Shown here: piece after piece, positions 24,025-32,580 of the stretch
How positions within the stretch are numbered: position 1 is the stretch's first letter
How the letters are laid out: each line of letters starts with the position of its first letter
Assembly (NCBI GenBank): GCA_036500145.1
Contig: DASYCO010000002.1
Coordinates: 1-33,291 of the forward strand
Origin: CAMAVH01 sp036500145
Lineage (GTDB): Bacteria; Pseudomonadota; Alphaproteobacteria; SMXQ01
DNA: 33,291 bases
Direction: 5' to 3'
Position numbers and translations under genes: made by a program
Notes under the pieces: generated by a model
What the model was told of the DNA's origin: nothing
The model's database searches: none
What the model saw: only the letters and a program-made list of their open reading frames with translations

Positions 24025-26649
24025 TTAGAGCGTGCGCGCGACCTCCTCGATCTCGAAGCACTCGATGACGTCGCCGGCCTGGATGTCCGTGTAGTTCTCG
24101 AAGGCCATGCCGCACTCGTAGCCTTCCTTGACCTCGCGCACTTCGTCCTTGAAGCGGCGCAGGGTCTTGAGGGTGCCCTCGTGGATGACGACGTTGTCGC
24201 GCAGCAGGCGGACCTTGGCGCCGCGCTTGACGGTGCCTTCGGTGACCATGCAGCCGGCGACCTTGCCGGTCTTCGTGATGTTGAAGATCTCGCGGATCGT
24301 CGCGTTGCCGAGGAAGTTCTCCCGGCGCGTCGGCGACAGCATGCCGGACAGGCCCGCTTTGATGTCGTTCGTCAGGTCGTAGATGATCGAGTAGTAGCGG
24401 ATCTCGAGGCCGTCGCGCTTGGCGAGGTCGCGCGCCTGCGGATTGGCGCGGACGTTGAAGCCGATGATCACCGCGTTCGACGCGCGCGCGAGCGTGACGT
24501 CGGACTCGTTGATGCCGCCGACCGCCGAGTGGAGGATGCGCACCGCGACTTCGTCGGTGTTGAGCTTCTCCAGGCTGCCGACGATGGCTTCGACCGAGCC
24601 CTGCACGTCGCCTTTGATGACGACGAACAGTTCCTTGGCGGTGCCGGCGGCGATCGCCGACAGCATCTGCTCGACCGTGCCGCGTGCGCCCGCCGAGGTG
24701 CGGACGTCGCGCGCGCGGCGCTGGCGGAATTCGGTGACTTCGCGGGCGCGCTGCTCGCTGTCGACGACGGAGAAGTCGTCGCCGGCGGACGGCGTGCCGT
24801 TGAGGCCGAGCACTTCCACGGGCATCGCGGGGCCGGCGTCCTTCACCTTCTTGCCGTGGTCGTCGATCAGGGCGCGCACGCGGCCCCATTCGGCGCCCGC
24901 GACGAAGATGTCGCCGTTCTTGAGCGTGCCGCGCTGGACCAGCACGGTGGCGACCGAGCCGCGGCCGCGCTCCATCTTGGCCTCGATGACGACGCCTTCG
25001 GCGGCGCGTTCCGGATTGGCCTTCAGTTCGAGCACTTCGGCCTGCAGCAGGATGGCCTCTTCGAGCTTTTCGAGGCCCTGGCCGGTCTTGGCGGAGACCT
25101 CGATGGCCATCACTTCGCCGCCCATGTCTTCGACGACGATCTCGTGCTGCAGCAGCTCCTGGCGCACGCGGGCGCCGTTGGCGTCCGGCTTGTCGATCTT
25201 GTTGATGGCGACCACGATCGGCACGCCGGCCGCCTTGGCATGGTGAATGGCCTCGATGGTCTGCGGCATGATGCCGTCGTCGGCGGCGACGACGAGCACG
25301 ACGATGTCGGTCGCCTGGGCGCCGCGGGCGCGCATGGCCGTGAAGGCCTCGTGGCCCGGCGTGTCGAGGAAGGTGATCGCGGCGCCCGACTTCATGTGCA
25401 CCTGGTAGGCGCCGATGTGCTGGGTGATGCCGCCGGCTTCATGCGCCGCGACGTCGGTCTTGCGCAGGGCGTCGAGCAGCGAGGTCTTGCCGTGGTCGAC
25501 GTGGCCCATGACGGTGACGACCGGCGGGCGGGCCTGCAGGTTCACGTCCTCGTCGACTTCGCCCTTGAGGCCCTGTTCGACGTCGGCGGCGCTGACGCGC
25601 TTGGCCTTGTGGCCGAACTCGGCCACCACCAGCTCGGCGGTGTCGGCGTCGATGCTCTGGTTGATCGTCGCCATGACGCCCATGCGCATGAGCGCCTTGA
25701 TGACGTCGGTCGAGCGCGAGGCCATGCGGTTCGACAGTTCCTGCACGGTGATGACCTCGGGGATCACCACTTCGCGGACGAACTTGACCGTCTCGGTCTG
25801 GTTGCCCTGCTGCAGGCGCTTCTCGCGCTCGCGGGCGCGGCGCACGGACGCGAGGCTGCGCATGCGGTCGCCGGCGGTGTCGTCGAGCGCGCGGCTGATG
25901 GTGAGCTTGCCGCGGTTGCGGTCGGCGGTGGCGCCCTTCGCGGGCGTCAGGCCCGGGCGGCGCGGCGCCGGCTTGGCGCCGGGGCCGACGCGCTTCTTGC
26001 CTTCCTCGTCCTCTTCCTCGACCGCGACGCTCTTGACCGACGGCAGGACGGCGAGCTTAGGCTTCGCGGCATCGCCGGCAGCCGGCGCAGCGCCGGCAGC
26101 GGGCGCGGCAGGCTTGGCTTCGACGGCGGGCGCCGGCGGCGGGTTGGCGCTGCGGAAGGCGGCTTCGGCCTTCTCGCGCGCCTCGTTGGCGGCATCTTCG
26201 ATCTTGCGGCGGGCGTCTTCCTCGGCCTTCAGGCGGGCGTTCTCTTCCGCTTCGCGGCGCGCGATCTCGGCGGCGCTCAGGGCGCCCTGCAGCGCGCGGG
26301 CGCGGCTGGCGCGCTCGTCCTGCGTCAGCGTGCGGCCGCTGGTCGTCGTGCGCGGCGCTTCAGGCTCGCGCTCGCGGACAGGCGCCGGCGCGGGCGCCGG
26401 GGTCGCGGCGATCTCCGCCTCGGCAGCGGCGGCCATTTCCTTCAGGCCGGGCTTCACCTCGGCCATGTTGCCGCCTTCGCCCGGCGCGTAGGTGCGTTTC
26501 TTGCGCACTTCGACGGTCACCGCCTTGGTGCGGCCGTGCGAGAAGCTCTGACGGATCTGGCCGGTCTCGACGGTCTTCTTCAGCTCGAGCTTTCCCGGCC
26601 GCGACAGCGTCAGCGGCTTCTTCCCATCGTCCTTGGTGGCTTCCGTCAT
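24025..26649 (-). CDS. infB: translation initiation factor IF-2
   Basis: IF-2 is the GTPase that brings initiator tRNA to the 30S subunit and promotes 50S joining. The 874-residue protein starts with the IF2-associated region LTLSRPGKLELKKTVETGQIRQSFSHGRTKAVTVEVRKKR, followed by a long Ala/Pro/Glu-rich linker (about residues 70-215), the IF2_N-like segment with VREVVIPEVITVQELSNRMA near residue 290, then the G domain. G1 is GHVDHGKTS near residue 380, G3 DTPGHEAF near 427, G4 NKID near 481. Domains II and III follow, and the C-terminal domain ends with ECFEIEEVARTL. The ATG at 26649 is supported by the conserved N-terminus. It lies in the order nusA-ylxR-infB-rbfA, as in most bacteria. Confidence 0.98.
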   Translation of the reverse strand: MTEATKDDGKKPLTLSRPGKLELKKTVETGQIRQSFSHGRTKAVTVEVRKKRTYAPGEGGNMAEVKPGLKEMAAAAEAEIAATPAPAPAPVREREPEAPRTTTSGRTLTQDERASRARALQGALSAAEIARREAEENARLKAEEDARRKIEDAANEAREKAEAAFRSANPPPAPAVEAKPAAPAAGAAPAAGDAAKPKLAVLPSVKSVAVEEEDEEGKKRVGPGAKPAPRRPGLTPAKGATADRNRGKLTISRALDDTAGDRMRSLASVRRAREREKRLQQGNQTETVKFVREVVIPEVITVQELSNRMASRSTDVIKALMRMGVMATINQSIDADTAELVVAEFGHKAKRVSAADVEQGLKGEVDEDVNLQARPPVVTVMGHVDHGKTSLLDALRKTDVAAHEAGGITQHIGAYQVHMKSGAAITFLDTPGHEAFTAMRARGAQATDIVVLVVAADDGIMPQTIEAIHHAKAAGVPIVVAINKIDKPDANGARVRQELLQHEIVVEDMGGEVMAIEVSAKTGQGLEKLEEAILLQAEVLELKANPERAAEGVVIEAKMERGRGSVATVLVQRGTLKNGDIFVAGAEWGRVRALIDDHGKKVKDAGPAMPVEVLGLNGTPSAGDDFSVVDSEQRAREVTEFRQRRARDVRTSAGARGTVEQMLSAIAAGTAKELFVVIKGDVQGSVEAIVGSLEKLNTDEVAVRILHSAVGGINESDVTLARASNAVIIGFNVRANPQARDLAKRDGLEIRYYSIIYDLTNDIKAGLSGMLSPTRRENFLGNATIREIFNITKTGKVAGCMVTEGTVKRGAKVRLLRDNVVIHEGTLKTLRRFKDEVREVKEGYECGMAFENYTDIQAGDVIECFEIEEVARTL

Positions 26650-26691
26650 GCTCTTCAGACTTTCCTAACAATCATCGCAATCTTTGAAACG

Positions 26692-27390
26692 TCACGCCGC
26701 CTGCGAACCGCGTCGTAGCGCGCCGAGCTTGTCGGCGGTCGTCAATATCTCGCGGGCGAGACGCCCGTCCTTCAAGGCCGCATGGACCATGGCGCCGGCG
26801 CCCAGCGCCGCGCCGATCTCGGCCGAATTCAACGCGTCGATCAGCGGCAGGTCGGGCGCCAGGGCGCGGATCTTCTCGCGGCCGTCGCGCGCGCCGTCGC
26901 TGGCGGCGATCAGCACCGACACCTTGCCGGCGCGCAGCGCGCTGCGCACCTGCTCGTAGCCGGCGACCATCAGGCCGGCGCGGCGCGCCAGGCCCATCAG
27001 GTTGCCGCAGCGGATCGACAGCAGGGCCTCCAGACGGTCGGCGAGGTCGGCCGGCACGGTGACCTTCTCGCGCGCGGCGCGGCTGAACAGCGGCGCCAGG
27101 CGCGCGCCTTGCAGCACGTCGCGGTTGGCGGAGAGCCACAGGCCGCGGCCGGGCAGCTTGCCTTCGAGGTCGGGCACGACGACGCCGTCGGGCGAGATGA
27201 CGAAGCGGACCATGGTCTCGCGGTCGGCAGTTTCGCCGTCGGCGATGTTGCGGCGCGGCTTGGGCGCGCGCTCGGGCGCGGCCTCGCCTTCGCCGACCGG
27301 GCGCAGGTTCTCGTCCGCCGCACCTTCCGGCGCGGCGGCTGCCGGCGCTTTCGCATCCGGCTTTTTCGTCTTGATCGCGGGCCCCGTCAT
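26692..27390 (-). CDS. YlxR/DUF448 plus L7Ae-like RNA-binding protein
   Basis: A 232-residue protein encoded between nusA and infB. It starts with a low-complexity Ala/Lys-rich tail (residues 1-45), then a YlxR (DUF448) domain: RRNIADGETADRETMVRFVISPDGVVVPDLEGKLPGRGLWLSANR. The second half (from about residue 118, LLSIRCGNLMGLARRAGLMVAGYEQVRSALRAGKVSVLIAASDGA) is an L7Ae/L30e-like RNA-binding domain, a fusion common in Alphaproteobacteria. YlxR proteins usually have a cysteine in the RRC(I/V) motif at the start of the domain; here Asn48 occupies that position (CGC CGC AAC ATC). Its function is unknown; position suggests RNA binding and ribosome- or transcription-related roles. The ATG at 27390 starts 25 bases after the nusA stop. 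Confidence 0.9.
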   Translation of the reverse strand: MTGPAIKTKKPDAKAPAAAAPEGAADENLRPVGEGEAAPERAPKPRRNIADGETADRETMVRFVISPDGVVVPDLEGKLPGRGLWLSANRDVLQGARLAPLFSRAAREKVTVPADLADRLEALLSIRCGNLMGLARRAGLMVAGYEQVRSALRAGKVSVLIAASDGARDGREKIRALAPDLPLIDALNSAEIGAALGAGAMVHAALKDGRLAREILTTADKLGALRRGSQAA

Positions 27391-27414
27391 GGTTGCCTCG
27401 CGCCCGGTGCTACA

Positions 27415-28968
<1,554 letters not shown>

Positions 28969-28984
28969 GACGTCGTGTTACCCT

Positions 28985-29479
28985 TTAGATGCGCTTGCCG
29001 CTTTGCGCGGCTTCGATGAGATCGTCTGTCAGCATGAGCTTGGCGCGCGAGATGGCGGCGAGCGGCACGGCCGCGTCGGCGCCATCGTCGAGACGCAATT
29101 TCACTTCGTCGCCGGCGAGGCCCAGCAGGCGCCCGCGGAACCGCTTGCGGCCATCGACCGGCTGCGTCGTCTCGATGCGCGCCTCGAAGCCGGCCCAGCG
29201 CTCGTAGTCGGACGGCTTGACCAGCGGACGGTCGATGCCCGGCGAGCTGACCTCCAGGCTATAGGCCGCGGAGATCGGGTCTTCCACGTCGAGCAGCGCC
29301 GAGACGGCGTGGCTGATGTCGGCGCAGTCGTCGACGGTCATGTTCTCGCCGTCCTTGCGTTCGGCCATGATCTGCAGGGTCAGGCGCGAAGCGCCCGACA
29401 GCTGCACGCGCACGACATCGTAGCCCATGCCCGTCAGGGCCGGCTCGATCATCGTCGCGATGCGCTCTGCGATATCCAT
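28985..29479 (-). CDS. rimP: ribosome maturation factor RimP
   Basis: RimP helps assemble the 30S subunit and is usually the first gene of the nusA operon. The 164-residue protein contains IEPALTGMGYDVVRVQLSG, the conserved segment MTVDDCADISHAVSALLDVEDPISAAYSLEVSSPGIDRPLVKPSDYERWAG, and the C-terminal Sm-like domain with RKRFRGRLLGLAGDEVKLRLDDG. This is the family core in order. The ATG at 29479 is the expected start. It is preceded by a leader of about 290 bases with a terminator-like hairpin and starts the operon rimP-nusA-ylxR-infB-rbfA-truB-rpsO-pnp. Confidence 0.96.
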   Translation of the reverse strand: MDIAERIATMIEPALTGMGYDVVRVQLSGASRLTLQIMAERKDGENMTVDDCADISHAVSALLDVEDPISAAYSLEVSSPGIDRPLVKPSDYERWAGFEARIETTQPVDGRKRFRGRLLGLAGDEVKLRLDDGADAAVPLAAISRAKLMLTDDLIEAAQSGKRI

Positions 29480-29554
29480 GCGTCTCGGCTGCTCGTGCTG
29501 TCTCGTCTCAGGCCCGGTGGCCTTCGCTCGTCGTCTGTCTCATGTGCGGGAGTC

Positions 29555-29579
29555 CGCGCGCCGAACTCTGCGGCGCGCG
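29555..29579 (-). other. stable hairpin in the rimP leader
   Basis: CGCGCGCCG (29555-29563) and CGGCGCGCG (29571-29579) form a 9-bp all-GC stem with a seven-base loop, about 75 bases before the rimP ATG. No T run follows. In the gene-free 29480-29929 stretch it sits between the terminator-like hairpin and the coding region. No tRNA gene is present in this stretch. Confidence 0.55.
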
Positions 29580-29698
29580 TCCCCGAAACTTTGCCGTCCG
29601 CTCCGTCCTGACTCGCGACGTGGCGGCGCCGGCACCCGTTAAGGGATCATGCCTTCGTTCTCGGTCATGCGAGCGACTCCGCCGAAAAAGGCAGGCGG

Positions 29699-29725
29699 AA
29701 AACGAAAAGTGGGCCGCCGGCCCAC
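29699..29725 (-). terminator. leader terminator (attenuator candidate) of the rimP-nusA operon
   Basis: On the minus strand GTGGGCC (29719-29725), three bases, GGCCCAC (29709-29715) form a GC-rich stem followed at once by TTTTCGTTTT (29699-29708). It lies 44-70 bases downstream of the predicted transcription start and before the first gene, where a plain terminator would serve no end gene. It therefore looks like a transcription attenuator. Confidence 0.6.
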
Positions 29726-29775
29726 CCGCTACGAACTCGACCGATGTGAAGGAGACCTTGTATCAAGGCCAGGGA

Positions 29776-29803
29776 AATATAGCCGGCATGGCTTTTTATT
29801 CAA
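29776..29803 (-). promoter_or_regulatory. sigma-70 promoter of the rimP-nusA-pnp operon
   Basis: On the minus strand TTGAAT (29798-29803) and TATATT (29776-29781) are 16 bases apart. The start is predicted near 29769, with a leader of about 290 bases to the rimP ATG. Confidence 0.65.
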
Positions 29804-29897
29804 GTAATTACGCCCGTGGAGAGTGGGCGGGGCTCAGCTCTTCCGCAGCAAGCCATTGAAATTGATGGATTTTCTCGATAAGCGCGGCGTTTTGGGC

Positions 29898-29926
29898 AAA
29901 ACCCGCCGCCCCTTGCGCGGGGCGGC
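29898..29926 (-). terminator. intrinsic terminator after trmB
   Basis: GCCGCCCC (29905-29912) and GGGGCGGC (29919-29926) form an 8-bp stem with a six-base loop just after the trmB stop. On the minus strand GGGTTTT follows. A second small palindrome, GTTTTGGGCAAAAC (29889-29902), overlaps. Confidence 0.65.
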
Positions 29927-29929
29927 CTG

Positions 29930-30664
29930 TCAGCGGGGCCGCCGCCGCCAGGTCATGAAGGCCGGGGCGGCACCCGCCAACCCCTTGGTTTCATAGCGTG
30001 TTTTCGGAGAATCGGCAGGTCGCTGGCGCCAGTCGGCGGGGCGCCGGGCGGTCCAGCGGAAGGCCGGATGGTCGGTCATCTCCACCAGCATCCACTGCAG
30101 GTAGCCCGGATCGTCGGTCGCCAGGCGCAGCTCCGCCCCGTCCTGCAGCACGCGGGCGAGCTGGTCGAGGTTGGCGCGCGACACGAAGCGGCGCTTGTGG
30201 TGGCGCGCCTTGGGCCAGGGGTCGGGAAACAGCACGAAGGCGCGCGCGATGCTCGCCTCGGGCAGCGCCGCGATCAGCAGGCGGGCGTCGTCCATCAGGA
30301 GGCGGACGTTGGCGGCGCGCGACGGCTCTTCGTCGATCGCGCGCAGCAGCGCCGCCATGCCGTTGATGAAGGGCTCGCAGCCGATCAGGCCGGCATGGGG
30401 ATGGGCGGCGGCCTGCGCCAGCAGATGCTCGCCGCCGCCGAAGCCGACTTCGAGCCAGGCTTCCGTGACGGGCGCTGCGAACAGGGAGACCGGATCGAGC
30501 GACGCCGGCTCGGCGGGCAGCGTCACGCCGATGCGCGGCAGCCAGGCGTCGATGGCCGACTGGCGCGCCGCCTTGAGCGGGCGGCCGAGGCGGCGGCCGT
30601 AGAGGCGGCCGATGTCGGTGCGCTCGTCGGGACCGGACTTGCCGGCGGGGAAATCTTTGGACAT
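29930..30664 (-). CDS. trmB: tRNA (guanine(46)-N7)-methyltransferase
   Basis: TrmB makes m7G46 in the variable loop of tRNAs using SAM. The 244-residue protein contains the alphaproteobacterial N-terminus LYGRRLGRPLKAARQSAIDAWLP, the SAM motif I LEVGFGGGEHLLAQAAAHP near residue 71, GCEPFINGMAALL, DDARLL, and the family-diagnostic FVLFPDPWPKARHHKRRFVS. The C-terminal segment DWRQRPADSPKTRYETKGLAGA is also typical. The ATG at 30664 has TGAG about five bases upstream. It follows metK, with a GC-rich hairpin between, and ends with a terminator, so it is probably the last gene of a metK-trmB transcript. Confidence 0.96.
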   Translation of the reverse strand: MSKDFPAGKSGPDERTDIGRLYGRRLGRPLKAARQSAIDAWLPRIGVTLPAEPASLDPVSLFAAPVTEAWLEVGFGGGEHLLAQAAAHPHAGLIGCEPFINGMAALLRAIDEEPSRAANVRLLMDDARLLIAALPEASIARAFVLFPDPWPKARHHKRRFVSRANLDQLARVLQDGAELRLATDDPGYLQWMLVEMTDHPAFRWTARRPADWRQRPADSPKTRYETKGLAGAAPAFMTWRRRPR

Positions 30665-30682
30665 GGGTCTCAGGATAGACGA

Positions 30683-30709
30683 ACGGCCGGTCGCAAGGCG
30701 ACCGGCCGT
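30683..30709 (-). other. perfect hairpin between metK and trmB
   Basis: ACGGCCGGTCGC (30683-30694) and GCGACCGGCCGT (30698-30709) form a perfect 12-bp stem with a three-base loop. On the minus strand TCGTCTATCC follows, which is a poor T tract. It could reduce read-through from metK to trmB or protect the metK mRNA end. Confidence 0.6.
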
Positions 30710-30734
30710 CGGCAGGGGCGCGAAAGGCGAGCGT

Positions 30735-31961
30735 TTAGAACGCGCTCTTCAGTTCCTTCACCAGGTCGGTCTTCTCCCAGGAGAAGCCGCCCTTGGCGTC
30801 CGGCGTGCGGCCGAAATGGCCGTAGGCCGTGGTGCGCGCGTAGATCGGCTTGTTCATGCCGAGATGCTCGCGGATGCCGCGCGGGCTGAGCGACATCAGC
30901 TGCGGCAGGATCTTGGCGAGCTTCTGCTCGTCGACCTTGCCGGTGCCGAAGGTGTCGACGTAGACCGACAGCGGATAGGCGACGCCGATGGCGTAGGCGA
31001 GCTGGATCAGGCAGCGGTCGGCGAGGCCGGCGGCCACCACGTTCTTCGCCAGGTAGCGCGCGGCGTAGGCGGCCGAGCGGTCGACCTTGGTCGGGTCCTT
31101 GCCGGAGAAGGCGCCGCCGCCGTGCGGGGCCGCGCCGCCGTAGGTGTCGACGATGATCTTGCGGCCGGTCAGGCCCGCGTCGCCATCCGGCCCGCCGATC
31201 TCGAAACGGCCGGTCGGGTTGACGTGCCACTTGGTCTTCTTGGTGATCAGGCCCGCCGGGAAGACGCCCTCGACGTAGGGGCGGATCACGCCCTCGATCC
31301 GCTTCGGCGTCGCCGAATGCAGGCCGATGCGCTTCTTGTGCTGGGTCGAGACGACGATCTGCAGCACCTCGACCGGGCGGCCATCCTCGTAGCGCAGGGT
31401 GACCTGGCTCTTGGCGTCCGGCTCCAGCACGGCGCATTCGCCCGAGTGACGCACCTCGGCCAGCTTCTTCAGGATGTCGTGGCTGTATTGCAGGGTGGCC
31501 GGCATCAGGGCCGGGGTCTCGTCGCAGGCGTAGCCGAACATGATGCCCTGGTCGCCGGCGCCCTCGTCCTTCTTCTCGGTGGCGTCGACGCCCTGGGCGA
31601 TGTGCGCCGACTGCGGGTGCAGGTGGCAGGCGTACTTGGCCTTGTGCCAGTGGAAGCCCTTCTGCTCGTAGCCGATATCCTTGATCGCCTGGCGGACCTT
31701 GGGCTCCAGCCCCTTCACGATCTCCTTGGTCAGCGCCTTGTTGTCGTTCGTGGAGCCGCCGGCCTTGCCGGCGCGGACTTCGCCCGCCAGCACGATGCGG
31801 TTGGTGGTCACCAGGGTCTCGCAGGCGACGCGCGCCTCCGGATCGACGCTCAGGAAGGCGTCGACCACGGTGTCGGAGATGCGGTCGGCGACCTTGTCGG
31901 GGTGGCCCTCGGAAACGCTTTCCGAGGTGAAGATGTAGTTGGAACGGCTCAAGGCGCTCAT
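30735..31961 (-). CDS. metK: S-adenosylmethionine synthetase
   Basis: MetK makes SAM from methionine and ATP. The 408-residue protein has the family motifs in order: FTSESVSEGHPDKVADRISDTVVDAFL at the N-terminus, GAGDQGIMFGYACDETPALMP, HSATPKRIEGVIRPYVEG, PTGRFEIGGPDGDAGLTGRKIIVDTYGG, and the signature GGGAFSGKDPTKVDRSAAYAARYLAKN. The ends match the usual length (about 385-410). The ATG at 31961 gives MSALSRSNYIFTSESVSEGHPDK. An 18-bp perfect palindrome lies 57-74 bases upstream. The XRE regulator gene is upstream on the same strand, and trmB downstream. Confidence 0.98.
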   Translation of the reverse strand: MSALSRSNYIFTSESVSEGHPDKVADRISDTVVDAFLSVDPEARVACETLVTTNRIVLAGEVRAGKAGGSTNDNKALTKEIVKGLEPKVRQAIKDIGYEQKGFHWHKAKYACHLHPQSAHIAQGVDATEKKDEGAGDQGIMFGYACDETPALMPATLQYSHDILKKLAEVRHSGECAVLEPDAKSQVTLRYEDGRPVEVLQIVVSTQHKKRIGLHSATPKRIEGVIRPYVEGVFPAGLITKKTKWHVNPTGRFEIGGPDGDAGLTGRKIIVDTYGGAAPHGGGAFSGKDPTKVDRSAAYAARYLAKNVVAAGLADRCLIQLAYAIGVAYPLSVYVDTFGTGKVDEQKLAKILPQLMSLSPRGIREHLGMNKPIYARTTAYGHFGRTPDAKGGFSWEKTDLVKELKSAF

Positions 31962-32017
31962 GCTCCCATGGACGGCGCGGCCCCGCGTTTTGGAGCGCCC
32001 GATGAAGTCGCAAAGCC

Positions 32018-32035
32018 TATAAAGATATCTTTATA
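32018..32035. promoter_or_regulatory. perfect 18-bp palindrome in the metK promoter region
   Basis: TATAAAGATATCTTTATA is a perfect palindrome in an AT-rich island between the XRE gene and metK. On the minus strand a TTGGAA-like -35 (about 32039-32044) and a TATAGG-like -10 (about 32016-32021) would flank and partly include it, so a bound dimer would block transcription of metK. ArsR-type SAH/SAM-responsive repressors (SahR/SamR) are candidate binders by family knowledge; the neighbouring XRE protein is another. Neither is shown. Confidence 0.6.
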
Positions 32036-32044
32036 TGTTTCCAA

Positions 32045-32075
32045 GCGCGCTTTTGACGCGTTTGGTTAAGCGCGC
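32045..32075 (-). terminator. hairpin after the XRE gene
   Basis: GCGCGCTT (32045-32052) and AAGCGCGC (32068-32075) form an 8-bp stem with a 15-base loop, starting four bases after the XRE stop. The following sequence is TTGGAAAC, so termination would be weak. Confidence 0.4.
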
Positions 32076-32078
32076 CTG

Positions 32079-32501
32079 TCAGCTCTCGGAAGCGTCGGGC
32101 TCCCCGGCCATGGCGCGGACCAGGTCGAGGATCTTGCGGCGCACCCGGGCCTTGGCGATTTTTGGGAATACGGCGGCCAGCTCGATGCCTTCCTGGGTCA
32201 TCAGGAAGTCCTGCATCGCCTCGTGCGGCACGTTGGAGGCGCCCGGCTCGGAGCCCTCGGCCAACCCGTCGTAGAAATAGCTGACGTTGGTCGAGAGCGC
32301 GCGGGCCATCTCCCAAAGCTTGGACGCGCTCACTCGGTTGGCGGCGCGCTCGTATTTCTGGACCTGCTGGAAGGTCAGGCCGATGGACTCGGCCAGGCGC
32401 TCCTGGCTGATGCCCAGCTCCTTGCGGCGCATGCGGATGCGCAGGCCAACGTGCCGGTCGACCGGGTTCGGCCCCTGCTCGGTCTCGTCCGACTTGTCCA
32501 T
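32079..32501 (-). CDS. XRE family helix-turn-helix regulator, conserved upstream of metK
   Basis: A 140-residue regulator with an N-terminal Cro/C1-type HTH: NPVDRHVGLRIRMRRKELGISQERLAESIGLTFQQVQKYERAANRVSASKLWEMARAL (residues about 12-69), the conserved form of this protein in Alphaproteobacteria. The C-terminal half is helical (AMQDFLMTQEGIELAAVFPKIAKARVRRKILDLVRAM). No metabolite-binding domain is recognised. The ATG at 32501 has GGGAG just upstream. It lies 79 bases after lnt and 117 bases before metK, an order (lnt, XRE gene, metK, trmB) seen in many alphaproteobacterial genomes. Control of metK is suggested by position only. Confidence 0.92.
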   Translation of the reverse strand: MDKSDETEQGPNPVDRHVGLRIRMRRKELGISQERLAESIGLTFQQVQKYERAANRVSASKLWEMARALSTNVSYFYDGLAEGSEPGASNVPHEAMQDFLMTQEGIELAAVFPKIAKARVRRKILDLVRAMAGEPDASES

Positions 32502-32580
32502 TGAGCTCCCACCGAGACGTCGTCAGCGAGGTCCAACGCCAGACGCAGTCAGAAATCCACATCCGCCAATGTGTTGCGGT

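Noticed and set aside
23614..26718. Open frame of more than 1000 codons on the plus strand opposite infB and rbfA.
   Set aside because: It is antisense to infB with the biased composition of a codon shadow; IF-2 and RbfA motifs are complete on the other strand.
29480..29929. Initiator tRNA gene ahead of rimP, as in the metY-rimP-nusA order of Escherichia coli.
   Set aside because: No TTCGAATC-type T loop or cloverleaf arms are visible on either strand.
31962..32078. SAM riboswitch upstream of metK.
   Set aside because: The gap is short and shows only an AT palindrome and a simple hairpin; none of the conserved cores of SAM-I, SAM-II or SAM/SAH types is seen.
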